32,328 nt of DNA, from the NCBI GenBank assembly GCA_964608405.1, contig CAZSNC010000006.1:1-32328 (forward strand), read 5' to 3'. The notes under the pieces are model-generated. The model was not told where the DNA came from and did not search any database. It saw only the letters and a list, made by a program, of their open reading frames with translations. Source of the DNA: GWB1-38-13 sp964608405 (GTDB lineage Bacteria; Patescibacteriota; Microgenomatia; UBA8517). This document shows positions 24,570 through 32,303 of the stretch, in pieces (the stretch's first letter is position 1; every line of letters begins with the position of its first letter). The position numbers were made by a program, and so were the translations under genes.

Positions 24570-25858
24570 TATACTTCAGCTATTTTAGCACCTAATCTTT
24601 GAAGATTTTCTGCAAATCCCGGGTGTCCACGATACAATGCATCTGCATTTACAACAGTTGATTCCCCCTCAGCTACCATACAGGCCATAACCATAGCAAC
24701 TACGGCTCTGATTATGTAAGGTGCTTCTAAAACAGATCCCCGCAAACGACTCCCTGCGATTGTGATTATTCTATGAGGATCACACATAATTATATTTGCA
24801 CCGAGCTTAACAAGTTCACTTGTCCAAAATAATCCCGCATCGTACATCCAATTATGGAAAAGGGTTACACCCGAATCAGCTTTTAATGAAATCGGAATAA
24901 ACATCGGCAGCAAATCAACAGGAAGTGACGGCCAGGGCTGCGCCTTTACGGTCAAGAAGGACCTTCCTTCTCCCTCGGGTACTATCCTAATATTTTGACC
25001 AGCCGAAACTATTGCAGTATTTCCTTTGTAGGATATGTCGATTCCGAAACGCGAAAATACATAGTTAATATGATCAAAAAGTTCCGGCTGCGAATTTAAT
25101 ACCTCTATTCTTCCCCCAGTTATCGCACCCAATGCCAAAAATGTTGCCACCTCGTAGTGGTCACTGAAAAGTGAATATTCAACTCCATCCAACTCATGAC
25201 CTCCCTCAACGTATACAATACTCGACCCTACTCCGGTTATTTTGGCACCAGAGCGATTAAGAAAAGTACAAAGATCCTGAACTTGAGGTTCTGATGCCGC
25301 ACCCATAATTTTCGTTGTACCCTTCAAAGACAGGGCAAACATTATAGCGTTTTCTGTTGCCGTCGGACTCATCTCGCGAAGCCATATATTTCCAGATTTT
25401 GCGTTTTTCGCATCCATCACTATTCCTTCGAGACTCTCTTTAACTTTTACACCCAAATCTTCAAACGCCTTGTAGTGGGGAAGAAGTGTTCTAAACCCTA
25501 AAGTGCATCCGCCAGGTAGACCTCTGAAATCTACCTTTCCAAATCGTGCAAGCATCGGTCCCCACAAAAGAGAGGTTCCTCTCATCTCGTTCCAATCCTC
25601 CCTAGACACTTTTTCGAAAGAGAGATGGCTGTTATCAATTAGCATAACCCTTGTTTTTTTATCCCACTTGATATTGCTTCCCAATTTTTGAAGAATATTG
25701 ACCAATTTTGTCACATCGGTAATATCGGGAACGTTATTGAGCGTAACAGTAGTTTTATAAAGAATTGTTGAAGGAAGTATCGCAACAACAGAATTTTTAC
25801 TTCCGGACGGGTTAATTACACCCGATAATTTTTGTCCTCCTGATATTTTTATATTCAC
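24569..25858 (-). CDS. murA: UDP-GlcNAc 1-carboxyvinyltransferase MurA
   Basis: MurA transfers enolpyruvate from PEP to UDP-GlcNAc, the committed step to UDP-MurNAc. The 429-residue EPSP-synthase-fold protein has ISGGQKLSGVINPSGSKNS at 4-22 and the active-site loop LPGGCTLG with Cys118, the residue attacked by fosfomycin in sensitive enzymes. PTATENAIMFALSL and PVDLLPMFIP also match the family. The start is GTG at 25858, 17 bases after the ftsI stop. A consensus-like internal promoter lies in between. Confidence 0.95.
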   Translation of the reverse strand: MNIKISGGQKLSGVINPSGSKNSVVAILPSTILYKTTVTLNNVPDITDVTKLVNILQKLGSNIKWDKKTRVMLIDNSHLSFEKVSREDWNEMRGTSLLWGPMLARFGKVDFRGLPGGCTLGFRTLLPHYKAFEDLGVKVKESLEGIVMDAKNAKSGNIWLREMSPTATENAIMFALSLKGTTKIMGAASEPQVQDLCTFLNRSGAKITGVGSSIVYVEGGHELDGVEYSLFSDHYEVATFLALGAITGGRIEVLNSQPELFDHINYVFSRFGIDISYKGNTAIVSAGQNIRIVPEGEGRSFLTVKAQPWPSLPVDLLPMFIPISLKADSGVTLFHNWMYDAGLFWTSELVKLGANIIMCDPHRIITIAGSRLRGSVLEAPYIIRAVVAMVMACMVAEGESTVVNADALYRGHPGFAENLQRLGAKIAEV

Positions 25859-25869
25859 AGCGAGAATAT

Positions 25870-25898
25870 ATTATACTATTTTTCTGGTACCATTCCAA
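25870..25898 (-). promoter_or_regulatory. Possible internal promoter of murA
   Basis: On the minus strand TTGGAA (25893-25898) is followed after 17 bases by a perfect TATAAT (25870-25875), which ends 11 bases before the murA GTG. The leader would be about 4-5 bases. It overlaps the last codons of ftsI. Confidence 0.4.
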
Positions 25899-27588
25899 AA
25901 TGTAAGAATAGTCTCTGTGCAACTTTGTACCACAAAGGTGCTGCCGTTTCCGATGCCCAAATTGAACTTTTGGGTTCTCTTAAAGTCACCAGCATCACAA
26001 ATTTTGGATTATAATATGGCGCAAATCCGATAAAACTTGCTATTGTTTTTTCTTCGTCATAATGTCCTTCAATCGGAATTTGTGCTGTTCCCGTTTTTCC
26101 CGCAACACCAAACCCTTTTTTATATGTCCATTTCGACTCACCGCTTTTTGCGGCTTCAACCATCATCGATCTTATCCCATCGCTAGCCTGTTCTGAAATA
26201 ATACGCTCACTTTTTTCAGACGCGTCTGCATCGTACTCCTTTCCACCTACAATGATTTTGTCTACAACCCGTGGACGTATATAAATTCCTCCATTGGCAA
26301 TTGCCGTAACCGCCGAAACCATCTGAATAGGAGTAACGGCGATACCCTGACCAAAACTGGATGTTGCCAGATCAACTTCCGACCAATCCGATAGTTTTCT
26401 AAGTGACGGACTAATTTCCCCCTGCAAATCAACTCCCGTTTTCGAACCAAAACCAAATTTTTTAAGGTATTCGTAATTTTTTTCTATACCCAACTTTTTG
26501 GAAATAAAAACCATCCCGACGTTGTCCGAGTGAACAATTACATCAGTCATGGTCGAGTTTGGATAATATTTATTGTTCCATGTCTGAATTTCATACTTAT
26601 CAATCCTGTATGGTCCTCCACATATATCACAGGATGTATCCGGCTTTACAACACCCGCATCAAGGGCACTGGCCATAATAACTACCTTAAAAACCGATCC
26701 CGGTTCGAAACTCGCAGAGATAACAGGGTTTAGAAAGAGTTCATTGGAATAATTCCAATATGTTTGCGGATCAAACGAAGGAAACGAGCTCATTGCAAGT
26801 ATTCCGCCTGTTTTGGGATCCATAACAACAATCGAACCGCTCACGGCACCATAATCCTCAATTCCCTCCTTGAGTTCAGTATCTACAATTAACTGAATCC
26901 CTTTATCGATGTAGGTAACTAGATCTGCCCCTGACTGCGAAGGAATTCTTTTACTTTTTCCGAACAGAAGTGGTAATCCTTTAATATCGGTCTCCCCCCT
27001 TTGCACCCCTTTGAGGGCTAAAAGAGTTTTATCGTAGTACCCTTCCAATCCAAAATAACCCTGATTTTCGTTTTCTTCATTTTTTCCTAAAAATCCCAAA
27101 AGATGAGCCGACATCGAGCTTTCCGGGTACTTCCTGACTTCATCACGATCGAATCCCAGTCCGTTGATATCAAGTAGTTCAATTTGTTTTTTTACATCAC
27201 TACTTATCCTGTTTTCCAATGGAACCCAAAGTTTGTCTTTATCTTTAATCAATCCCGCTATCCTTTCTTCTTCATTCTTTCTTATTTCACTTTCGTATTT
27301 ATCGCTTACTAATATCTCGGAAAGATTTCTTGCTGCTTTGTTAATATCTTCAATTAAATACGGCTCCGCAAATAAATTCCACGAATCGGCCTGACCTACC
27401 AATATCGTTCCGTCGGAAGACATTATTTTTCCACGATATGCCGACTCGATTGATTTTCTAACATGTTGTGGTTGTGCTCGTGCCGATAACTCGTTGGATT
27501 TAATTATTTGCCAGTAAAAAAATCTACCAATAAGAAGGACAAAACAGATAAGAGTAATTGCGCAGATAATTCTTAATCTTGCGTACAT
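25876..27588 (-). CDS. ftsI: Division transpeptidase FtsI (class B penicillin-binding protein)
   Basis: FtsI cross-links septal peptidoglycan in partnership with FtsW. The protein has an N-terminal membrane anchor, a PBP dimerisation domain with YRGKIMSSDGTILV, and a transpeptidase domain. With the ATG start (570 residues) the active-site motifs are Ser298-V-F-Lys301 in FEPGSVFK, Ser354-Asp-Asn356 in HSDNVG, and Lys498-Thr-Gly500 in AGKTGTAQ. The C-terminal PASTA repeats of some PBPs are absent. The frame extends to a TTG at 27606 inside ftsL, but the ATG at 27588, one base after the ftsL stop, is preferred. Confidence 0.94.
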   Translation of the reverse strand: MYARLRIICAITLICFVLLIGRFFYWQIIKSNELSARAQPQHVRKSIESAYRGKIMSSDGTILVGQADSWNLFAEPYLIEDINKAARNLSEILVSDKYESEIRKNEEERIAGLIKDKDKLWVPLENRISSDVKKQIELLDINGLGFDRDEVRKYPESSMSAHLLGFLGKNEENENQGYFGLEGYYDKTLLALKGVQRGETDIKGLPLLFGKSKRIPSQSGADLVTYIDKGIQLIVDTELKEGIEDYGAVSGSIVVMDPKTGGILAMSSFPSFDPQTYWNYSNELFLNPVISASFEPGSVFKVVIMASALDAGVVKPDTSCDICGGPYRIDKYEIQTWNNKYYPNSTMTDVIVHSDNVGMVFISKKLGIEKNYEYLKKFGFGSKTGVDLQGEISPSLRKLSDWSEVDLATSSFGQGIAVTPIQMVSAVTAIANGGIYIRPRVVDKIIVGGKEYDADASEKSERIISEQASDGIRSMMVEAAKSGESKWTYKKGFGVAGKTGTAQIPIEGHYDEEKTIASFIGFAPYYNPKFVMLVTLREPKSSIWASETAAPLWYKVAQRLFLHFGMVPEK

Positions 27589-27589
27589 A

Positions 27590-27880
27590 TTAACGGGCTT
27601 GCGCAACCGCTTCAGCCTGATCGAAGTATAGAATTTTCACTCCTTCTTTGTAACCTGCAGATTCAGAAAGCATTAGAAATTTTGAAAGTGAATCACCAAC
27701 GGAGATTTTCTCTGTCAAACTATCGTTTTCCGCCATTAAATTCTTCATTTCATCGGTTATTACGCCAATATTTACGGATTTGTCCACATTATAAAGAGTA
27801 ATTAATACACCATTAAACACAATACCTATTGCAAGAATTACAATAGCAAACAACTTAAATTTATAAGTCAATTTTCTCAT
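27590..27880 (-). CDS. ftsL: Small bitopic division protein, FtsL-like
   Basis: The 96-residue protein has a basic N-terminus, one transmembrane helix (about 8-30) and an extracytoplasmic helical segment (about 40-70) that could form a coiled coil. This is the layout of FtsL/DivIC proteins, which link FtsQ to FtsI/FtsW. Sequence similarity alone is not enough; the call rests on size, topology and position between rsmH and ftsI, the standard ftsL slot. It overlaps rsmH by four bases (ATGA). Confidence 0.75.
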   Translation of the reverse strand: MRKLTYKFKLFAIVILAIGIVFNGVLITLYNVDKSVNIGVITDEMKNLMAENDSLTEKISVGDSLSKFLMLSESAGYKEGVKILYFDQAEAVAQAR

Positions 27881-28836
27881 ATTTTTTCAATAATCCTCAA
27901 TTTTGCGCTTCTGGCTCTCGGATTACTGGTAATTTCATCATCGGTTGGAACTATATATTTTTCGTTTTTTGCATCTACCCCTACCCTATTCTTTAAAAAA
28001 TTCTTGACCAGTCTGTCTTCACCCGAGTGAAAACTGATAACCGCCAGTTTTCCCCCGCTTCCAAGCAAATTCCAAGCTTTCTTTAAAGCAATCGCCAAAT
28101 TATCAAGTTCTGAGTTAACTGCAATACGCAGGGCTAAAAAAGGAAGTGTGGATCGGTCTATCTTTGACTTGTTGTGCCCTCTTCCCATTGCTTTCGAAAT
28201 AATTTCCAACATGTCGGACACTTTGGCAATCGATCTTCCACTCCTAAATTCCAATACTTCTTTTGTAATCCTTATTGCAGCAGGGTAGGACAACGTCTGT
28301 AAAAATAAATCCATCAGATTGTCTTTACTTAGTGCATTTAACAAATCCGCTGCCGTTACCTTGAGTCTATTCGAAAGGCGCATATCGAGCATGTCTTGGG
28401 GTTTTTGAAAGGAAAAACCCCTGTTTTTAAAAAGATAGTGGTAAGAACTAATTCCCAAGTCCAAAAGTATTGCGTCGGGGTTCTTGATACTATTCTCGGA
28501 TGCAATCCTATCTATTTCAGAATAATTTCCGTTTACTATTTTGAAGAAACTGTCGTAATTCCCGGTTGGGCAGGCTAATTTACTATTAACGATATATCGT
28601 AAATTCTCCCCGGCAATCTTAACCATTTCTTCATCTGCATCGATCCCAAGTACAAATACCCCATGCGTTAAAAACTCAGCCGCATGTCCACCACCTCCCA
28701 AAGTCGCATCGATAATTACCTTTTTGCCTTCCTCAGCTTGATTATTTAAAGGTGCAACTAACCCAAAAGACTGATTAATTTCTCCAACCAACACCGGTTT
28801 ATGGACAGGAATTTCGACTTTTAAATATTTATTCAT
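27877..28836 (-). CDS. rsmH: 16S rRNA (cytosine1402-N4)-methyltransferase RsmH
   Basis: RsmH methylates N4 of C1402 in the 16S rRNA decoding centre. The 319-residue protein has HKPVLVGEI at 12-20, the SAM loop DATLGGGGHAAEFL (43-56), and LLDLGISSYHY with RGFSFQ nearby. The end region has ISFHSGEDRLVKNF and NPRARSAKLRIIEK, all diagnostic of the family (formerly MraW). It overlaps mraZ by 8 bases and ftsL by 4 bases, the standard mraZ-rsmH-ftsL-ftsI order. Confidence 0.96.
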   Translation of the reverse strand: MNKYLKVEIPVHKPVLVGEINQSFGLVAPLNNQAEEGKKVIIDATLGGGGHAAEFLTHGVFVLGIDADEEMVKIAGENLRYIVNSKLACPTGNYDSFFKIVNGNYSEIDRIASENSIKNPDAILLDLGISSYHYLFKNRGFSFQKPQDMLDMRLSNRLKVTAADLLNALSKDNLMDLFLQTLSYPAAIRITKEVLEFRSGRSIAKVSDMLEIISKAMGRGHNKSKIDRSTLPFLALRIAVNSELDNLAIALKKAWNLLGSGGKLAVISFHSGEDRLVKNFLKNRVGVDAKNEKYIVPTDDEITSNPRARSAKLRIIEKI

Positions 28837-29272
28837 TTGCCGTACCTGAATCGGTCATTGATTCGAGCATTTCCGCCGCGCTTTCCTGTACCAACTTTTC
28901 CTTCTCGCTCCAGACTTTTTCATTCCAAACTTCAATTCTGTCTCCCAATCCCAGAAAAACAACGTCTTCATCTAATTTTGCGTATTCTTTAAGATTCCCA
29001 GGTATTACAAAACGTCCTTGCGAATCCAAATCGAGCTCGTATGCCGAACCTAAAATAAATCTGTCCGTGTCTCTTACTGCTTTAACTAAAGTATTCATCC
29101 TGCCGGTTAGTTTACTTAATAACTGTTTCCAACCCGGCTCCGATACAATTACAAGACAATTTTCGTACCACTTGGCCATTATTATCCTGTCTCCGATCTC
29201 ACGCCTGAACTTTTTCGGTACGGAAATCCTGTTTTTTAATGTAATCTTTGAAAAGTATTCTCCTATCAGCAT
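28829..29272 (-). CDS. mraZ: Transcriptional regulator MraZ
   Basis: MraZ is the DNA-binding regulator of the dcw operon. The 147-residue protein has two SpoVT/AbrB-like repeats: LIGEYFSKITLKNRISVPKK with FRRE following (2-25) and ELDLDSQGRFVIPGNLKEYA near 79-98. The DxxxRxxxP patterns of both halves are kept. In known systems it forms a ring that binds tandem boxes before its own gene, repressing in E. coli and activating in Mycoplasma. Such boxes are present here just upstream. Confidence 0.95.
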   Translation of the reverse strand: MLIGEYFSKITLKNRISVPKKFRREIGDRIIMAKWYENCLVIVSEPGWKQLLSKLTGRMNTLVKAVRDTDRFILGSAYELDLDSQGRFVIPGNLKEYAKLDEDVVFLGLGDRIEVWNEKVWSEKEKLVQESAAEMLESMTDSGTANE

Positions 29273-29292
29273 GTGTCAATACTATATACATC

Positions 29293-29322
29293 TCACCACT
29301 TTTCACCACTTTATACCATTCT
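29293..29322 (-). promoter_or_regulatory. Tandem MraZ boxes (operator)
   Basis: On the minus strand two perfect copies of AAAGTGGTGA (29293-29302 and 29303-29312) lie head to tail. A third, degenerate copy AGAATGGTAT (29313-29322) is in phase, giving three boxes with a 10-base period. This matches the AAAGTG(T/G)N3 repeats reported for MraZ of Mollicutes. The boxes sit 21-50 bases before the mraZ start, overlapping or abutting the promoter. Confidence 0.75.
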
Positions 29323-29346
29323 TATATATTTTCACGAGGCTGTCAA
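29318..29346 (-). promoter_or_regulatory. Candidate promoter of the mraZ operon
   Basis: On the minus strand a perfect -35 TTGACA lies at 29341-29346. A -10 at 17-base spacing reads AAGAAT (29318-29323); TATAAG is nearby but only 14 bases away. An alternative leaderless start would use TATAGT (29281-29286), 8 bases before the ATG, with the boxes over its -35 region. Sequence alone does not decide between them. Confidence 0.5.
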
Positions 29347-29418
29347 GCCAAAAAGAACCCGAAATATAGGATTAGAATTATTTGAAGAAACGATCTTTTT
29401 TGAAGATTACCTACCTTT

Positions 29419-30162
29419 TTATATCTGTTGTGTAAAAATCCCGCTTCCCACAGTCTCAATTTCACCACTCCAGACAGATCCGTCCCAATACTGAACACTA
29501 TGCGAGCCTGCTATCTCAACAATTCCGGCGTACCTTTTATTATCAGAGGAAAATAATCCGTATAATTTTGACGAGTCGGCAAGTTTTGTATCTCCCGGAT
29601 AACCCAACGTATCCATGACGACAAAATAGGTTTTAGTCGTGGGCTTACTCATTGTCAATTTGAAGTTTCCGTCAAAAGATACTATCTCTTTTCCCGGAGC
29701 TACTAAGTTAAAATCGGTTGAGAACTTCGCTACAAGTTTTCCGTTAGCATCACGAAAGCGTAACACCAACTGCCCAACCTCAACGCCCTCATCATAACGA
29801 AACTTTCCTGAAGATTCGGACCCCAGGAGGAGCTCTTTTAATATATCGTCCTTCGTAGTTAATTTCACAGTCCCAGGCACGCCTTGTGTTCTTCCGTCCG
29901 GTACTTTATAGGTTAACTCATAATCGAGTGTGACAGCATCTACAACTATCTTTTTAATCTCAAGTTTTAAATAATGCCCGTCGCTTGTAGGAGTCAGAGA
30001 GACAATGGGGCGTCTATCCAAAGGCACTTCGGAAACAGTATCCTCGATATCCACATCCTGGGTGTCTTGTGTTTTGGTGTTTTTGCCCTTCATCAGAAAA
30101 AATACCCCCGCAGCAACAATTATTCCGAAAAGAAGAAGAATTACAGGAAGTAATTTTTTCAT
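29419..30162 (-). CDS. Membrane-anchored extracytoplasmic protein of unknown function
   Basis: I do not recognise a family. The 247-residue protein starts with Lys-Lys and a hydrophobic segment (about 4-23) without a lipobox cysteine, so it is an uncleaved anchor or a signal peptide. A polar, Asp/Thr-rich linker (about 26-48) precedes a beta-rich domain of about 200 residues with no cysteines or obvious catalytic motif. Part of it (LKLEIKKIVVDAVTLDYEL through VKLTT) looks like an immunoglobulin-like or similar beta-sandwich, but this is a weak impression. It lies between glyS and mraZ with its own promoter, in the same direction as both. A surface or envelope role is likely from its topology only. 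Confidence 0.8.
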   Translation of the reverse strand: MKKLLPVILLLFGIIVAAGVFFLMKGKNTKTQDTQDVDIEDTVSEVPLDRRPIVSLTPTSDGHYLKLEIKKIVVDAVTLDYELTYKVPDGRTQGVPGTVKLTTKDDILKELLLGSESSGKFRYDEGVEVGQLVLRFRDANGKLVAKFSTDFNLVAPGKEIVSFDGNFKLTMSKPTTKTYFVVMDTLGYPGDTKLADSSKLYGLFSSDNKRYAGIVEIAGSHSVQYWDGSVWSGEIETVGSGIFTQQI

Positions 30163-30173
30163 ATATGTACTTT

Positions 30174-30206
30174 ATTGTTTCCGACAATTTCCTTATTGTC
30201 AACAAT
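30174..30206 (-). promoter_or_regulatory. Promoter embedded in an inverted repeat
   Basis: On the minus strand TTGACA (30197-30202) is followed after 17 bases by AACAAT (30174-30179, four of six consensus bases), which ends 11 bases before the ATG at 30162. The two boxes lie in opposite arms of an inverted repeat: ATTGTTGACAAT pairs with ATTGTCGGAAACAAT except for a three-base bulge, around a six-base loop. It could be an operator, or a hairpin after glyS; there is no T-run typical of a terminator. Confidence 0.5.
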
Positions 30207-30226
30207 TATCTTACAATTTCTTAAGT

Positions 30227-31606
30227 TTAATCTTTAAGTTTTTCCCTAATCCACTCGTTTAATTTTGCAATACTTACCCTTTCCTGTTTGGCACTATCAC
30301 GATCCCTTACTGTCACGGCGTCATCTTTAAGTGTCTCAAAATCTACAGTGATACACCATGGAGTTCCGATTTCATCCTGTGCAAAATAGCGTTTTCCGAT
30401 ATTACCACGATCATCAAACACTGCACTGTATTCTGTTTTAAGTTTGTGGAAAATGTCTTTTGCTTTGTCTACCAATTCCTCTTTATTCGCCAAAAGCGGA
30501 AAGATCGCAACTTTGTACGGCGCAATTTTCGGATCTATCTTCAAAACAACCCTTTCTCCATCCTCCGAATATGAATCAAATAATATAATTCCCGTCAGTC
30601 GGGAAAGGCCAAATGTCGGTTCAATTACGTGCGGAATAAATGACTTTCCTGTAGCCGGATCCGGATAAGAAAGATCTTTTCCGGACATTTTTGAATGATT
30701 TGTCAGGTCATAATCGGTCCGGTATGCAATACCCCACATTTCTTTCCAGCCAAACGGGTATTTATACTCAATATCCATCGTTTTTTTGGAATAAAACGAC
30801 CTTTCAAATTCCTCATGCTCCCGCCAACGAAGATTTTCCTCTCTTATACCCAAACTAAGAGCCCAGCTCCACATTTCATTTCTCCAAGATTCATATATCT
30901 CCTCCCAATTTTCAGGTTTAATAAAATATTCAAATTCCATCAAATCAAATTCAAAAGTGCGATGGATGAACTGCCCCATTGTAATTTCGTTTCTGTAAGC
31001 CTTTCCGACCTGCGCAATTCCAAACGGAATTTTAACTCTTGTTGAATTAATAACATTTTTAAAATTTACGAATATCCCTTGGGCAATTTCTCCTCTTAAA
31101 AATGCCAAATCTTTTCCTTCCTCCAAAACTCCAATTTTTACTTCAACCAACTGACTAAATTTCCGTGTTTTTGTCCAATTTGATTTTCCACACTTGGGAC
31201 ACTTAATACCTTTTTCGGAAATCAACTTATCAAGCTGAGAAAAATCCATTCCTTCGACTTTAAGATCGGGTAAAACATCTTCTATCAAATGATCTGCACG
31301 AACACGATTTCTACACTCCTTGCAATCAAGCATCGCTTCATTAAACCCCGAGATATGGCCGGATGCGCTCCAGATTTCGGGCCGGAGTATTGCCGAGGCA
31401 TCTATACCCACCACATCATCACGGTCTAATACAAAATGTTTCCACCACAAATCCCTGATATTATTCTTTAAAAGAGTTCCCGTAGGACCAAAATCCCAGA
31501 CATTGGCAAGCCCGCCATAAATTTCCGATGACGGATAAACAAAACCACGCCGCTTACAAAGAGAAACGACTTTTTCCATAAGAGTTGAAGAGTTAATATC
31601 TGCCAT
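30227..31606 (-). CDS. glyS: Glycyl-tRNA synthetase, dimeric (alpha2) type
   Basis: This class II synthetase charges tRNA-Gly. The 459-residue chain starts with the family segment RRGFVYPSSEIYGGLANVWD and GPTGTLLKNNI (40-50). It has class II motif 2 as YRNEITMGQFIHRTFEF and motif 3-like FGLSRLTGIILF. Cysteine pairs Cys95/Cys98 and Cys136/Cys139 may bind zinc. An HGTP-type anticodon-binding domain fills the last 110 residues. It is the single-chain alpha2 form, not the alpha2-beta2 glyQ/glyS form. A perfect TATAAT lies 7 bases before the ATG. Confidence 0.95.
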   Translation of the reverse strand: MADINSSTLMEKVVSLCKRRGFVYPSSEIYGGLANVWDFGPTGTLLKNNIRDLWWKHFVLDRDDVVGIDASAILRPEIWSASGHISGFNEAMLDCKECRNRVRADHLIEDVLPDLKVEGMDFSQLDKLISEKGIKCPKCGKSNWTKTRKFSQLVEVKIGVLEEGKDLAFLRGEIAQGIFVNFKNVINSTRVKIPFGIAQVGKAYRNEITMGQFIHRTFEFDLMEFEYFIKPENWEEIYESWRNEMWSWALSLGIREENLRWREHEEFERSFYSKKTMDIEYKYPFGWKEMWGIAYRTDYDLTNHSKMSGKDLSYPDPATGKSFIPHVIEPTFGLSRLTGIILFDSYSEDGERVVLKIDPKIAPYKVAIFPLLANKEELVDKAKDIFHKLKTEYSAVFDDRGNIGKRYFAQDEIGTPWCITVDFETLKDDAVTVRDRDSAKQERVSIAKLNEWIREKLKD

Positions 31607-31613
31607 ATTTGTA

Positions 31614-31619
31614 ATTATA
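31614..31619 (-). promoter_or_regulatory. -10 box of glyS, probably leaderless
   Basis: TATAAT on the minus strand ends 7 bases before the glyS ATG at 31606, so transcription would start at or next to the start codon. No convincing -35 box is visible upstream, which limits confidence. Confidence 0.4.
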
Positions 31620-31664
31620 ATCCGAAATATTAATAAATTCCCACATTAAATCTTTTCTTAAATA

Positions 31665-32303
31665 TTATTCTTGACCGTCATCAAGCAAATCCAATCCTTT
31701 AATAGGAAGGGCTGTTTGTCCGACACGACCCTGGATCGAACCAACAATATTTGCAGTTGATGACATGAGTCTTTGCAGTTGTCCCTCACGGGCCTTCCAC
31801 ATTCTCTCGTAAGCACCACGTTCTTTTGTTATCGAATCCTGCATCTCACGATACACTTCAACAATCGCTTCAAGCTGCTGCCTGAATTCATGCGAGGTAA
31901 TATAGTCGTACAATATTTCAGACTTTCCACCTTTGTGTGACGAAACGGCTTTTTCGTAGGCCACGTCAAGTAGACTCTTTCGAATCATAGCGGCAACCGG
32001 TAACACCAAATTAAAAGAAACCACCCAAACCCCTTCATAAAGACCAAAACCCGACTCAACTTCTTTAGGTAAGGTCGTTGAGATTATAACGGGAACATTT
32101 GCTTTTTCTGCCCTGAGGTCATCCTTTAATTTGGCAATCCATGAGTCTGTCCAAGCTTTTGTTCGTTTAATCTCCCAAAGAATCGTTCCGCTAACATAGC
32201 CTTTCGGACTCTTAACAACCTGTCTGATGTCGGCCCCTTTAACACCTTTTTCAACAGGTGCAATATCGTCTGTGGAAAAGTTTTCTTTGAGAAGTTCAGC
32301 GAG
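31665..32303 (-). CDS. DUF2130 (COG4487) family protein, 5' part missing or broken
   Basis: The last 212 codons of a DUF2130 protein can be read: GVKGADIRQVV near the start, GTILWEIKRTKAWTDSWIAK, VIISTTLPK, then LYDYITSHEFRQQLEAIVEV and a helical C-terminus. Conservation runs straight through an internal ATG at 32024, so that is not the true start. Upstream in the same frame two TGA codons occur (32304-32306 and 32310-32312). Another frame is open beyond them, which suggests a one-base frameshift near 32300 or an error at the edge of the sequence. The upstream coiled-coil part lies outside the window. DUF2130 proteins have been linked to restriction-like nuclease folds, but the function is not established. 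Confidence 0.75.
   Translation of the reverse strand, partial: LAELLKENFSTDDIAPVEKGVKGADIRQVVKSPKGYVSGTILWEIKRTKAWTDSWIAKLKDDLRAEKANVPVIISTTLPKEVESGFGLYEGVWVVSFNLVLPVAAMIRKSLLDVAYEKAVSSHKGGKSEILYDYITSHEFRQQLEAIVEVYREMQDSITKERGAYERMWKAREGQLQRLMSSTANIVGSIQGRVGQTALPIKGLDLLDDGQE

Noticed and set aside
29273..29494. Plus-strand frame through the mraZ regulatory region
   Set aside because: It starts in the mraZ operator and runs antisense into the unknown membrane protein gene; it has no family pattern and is better explained as a chance frame.
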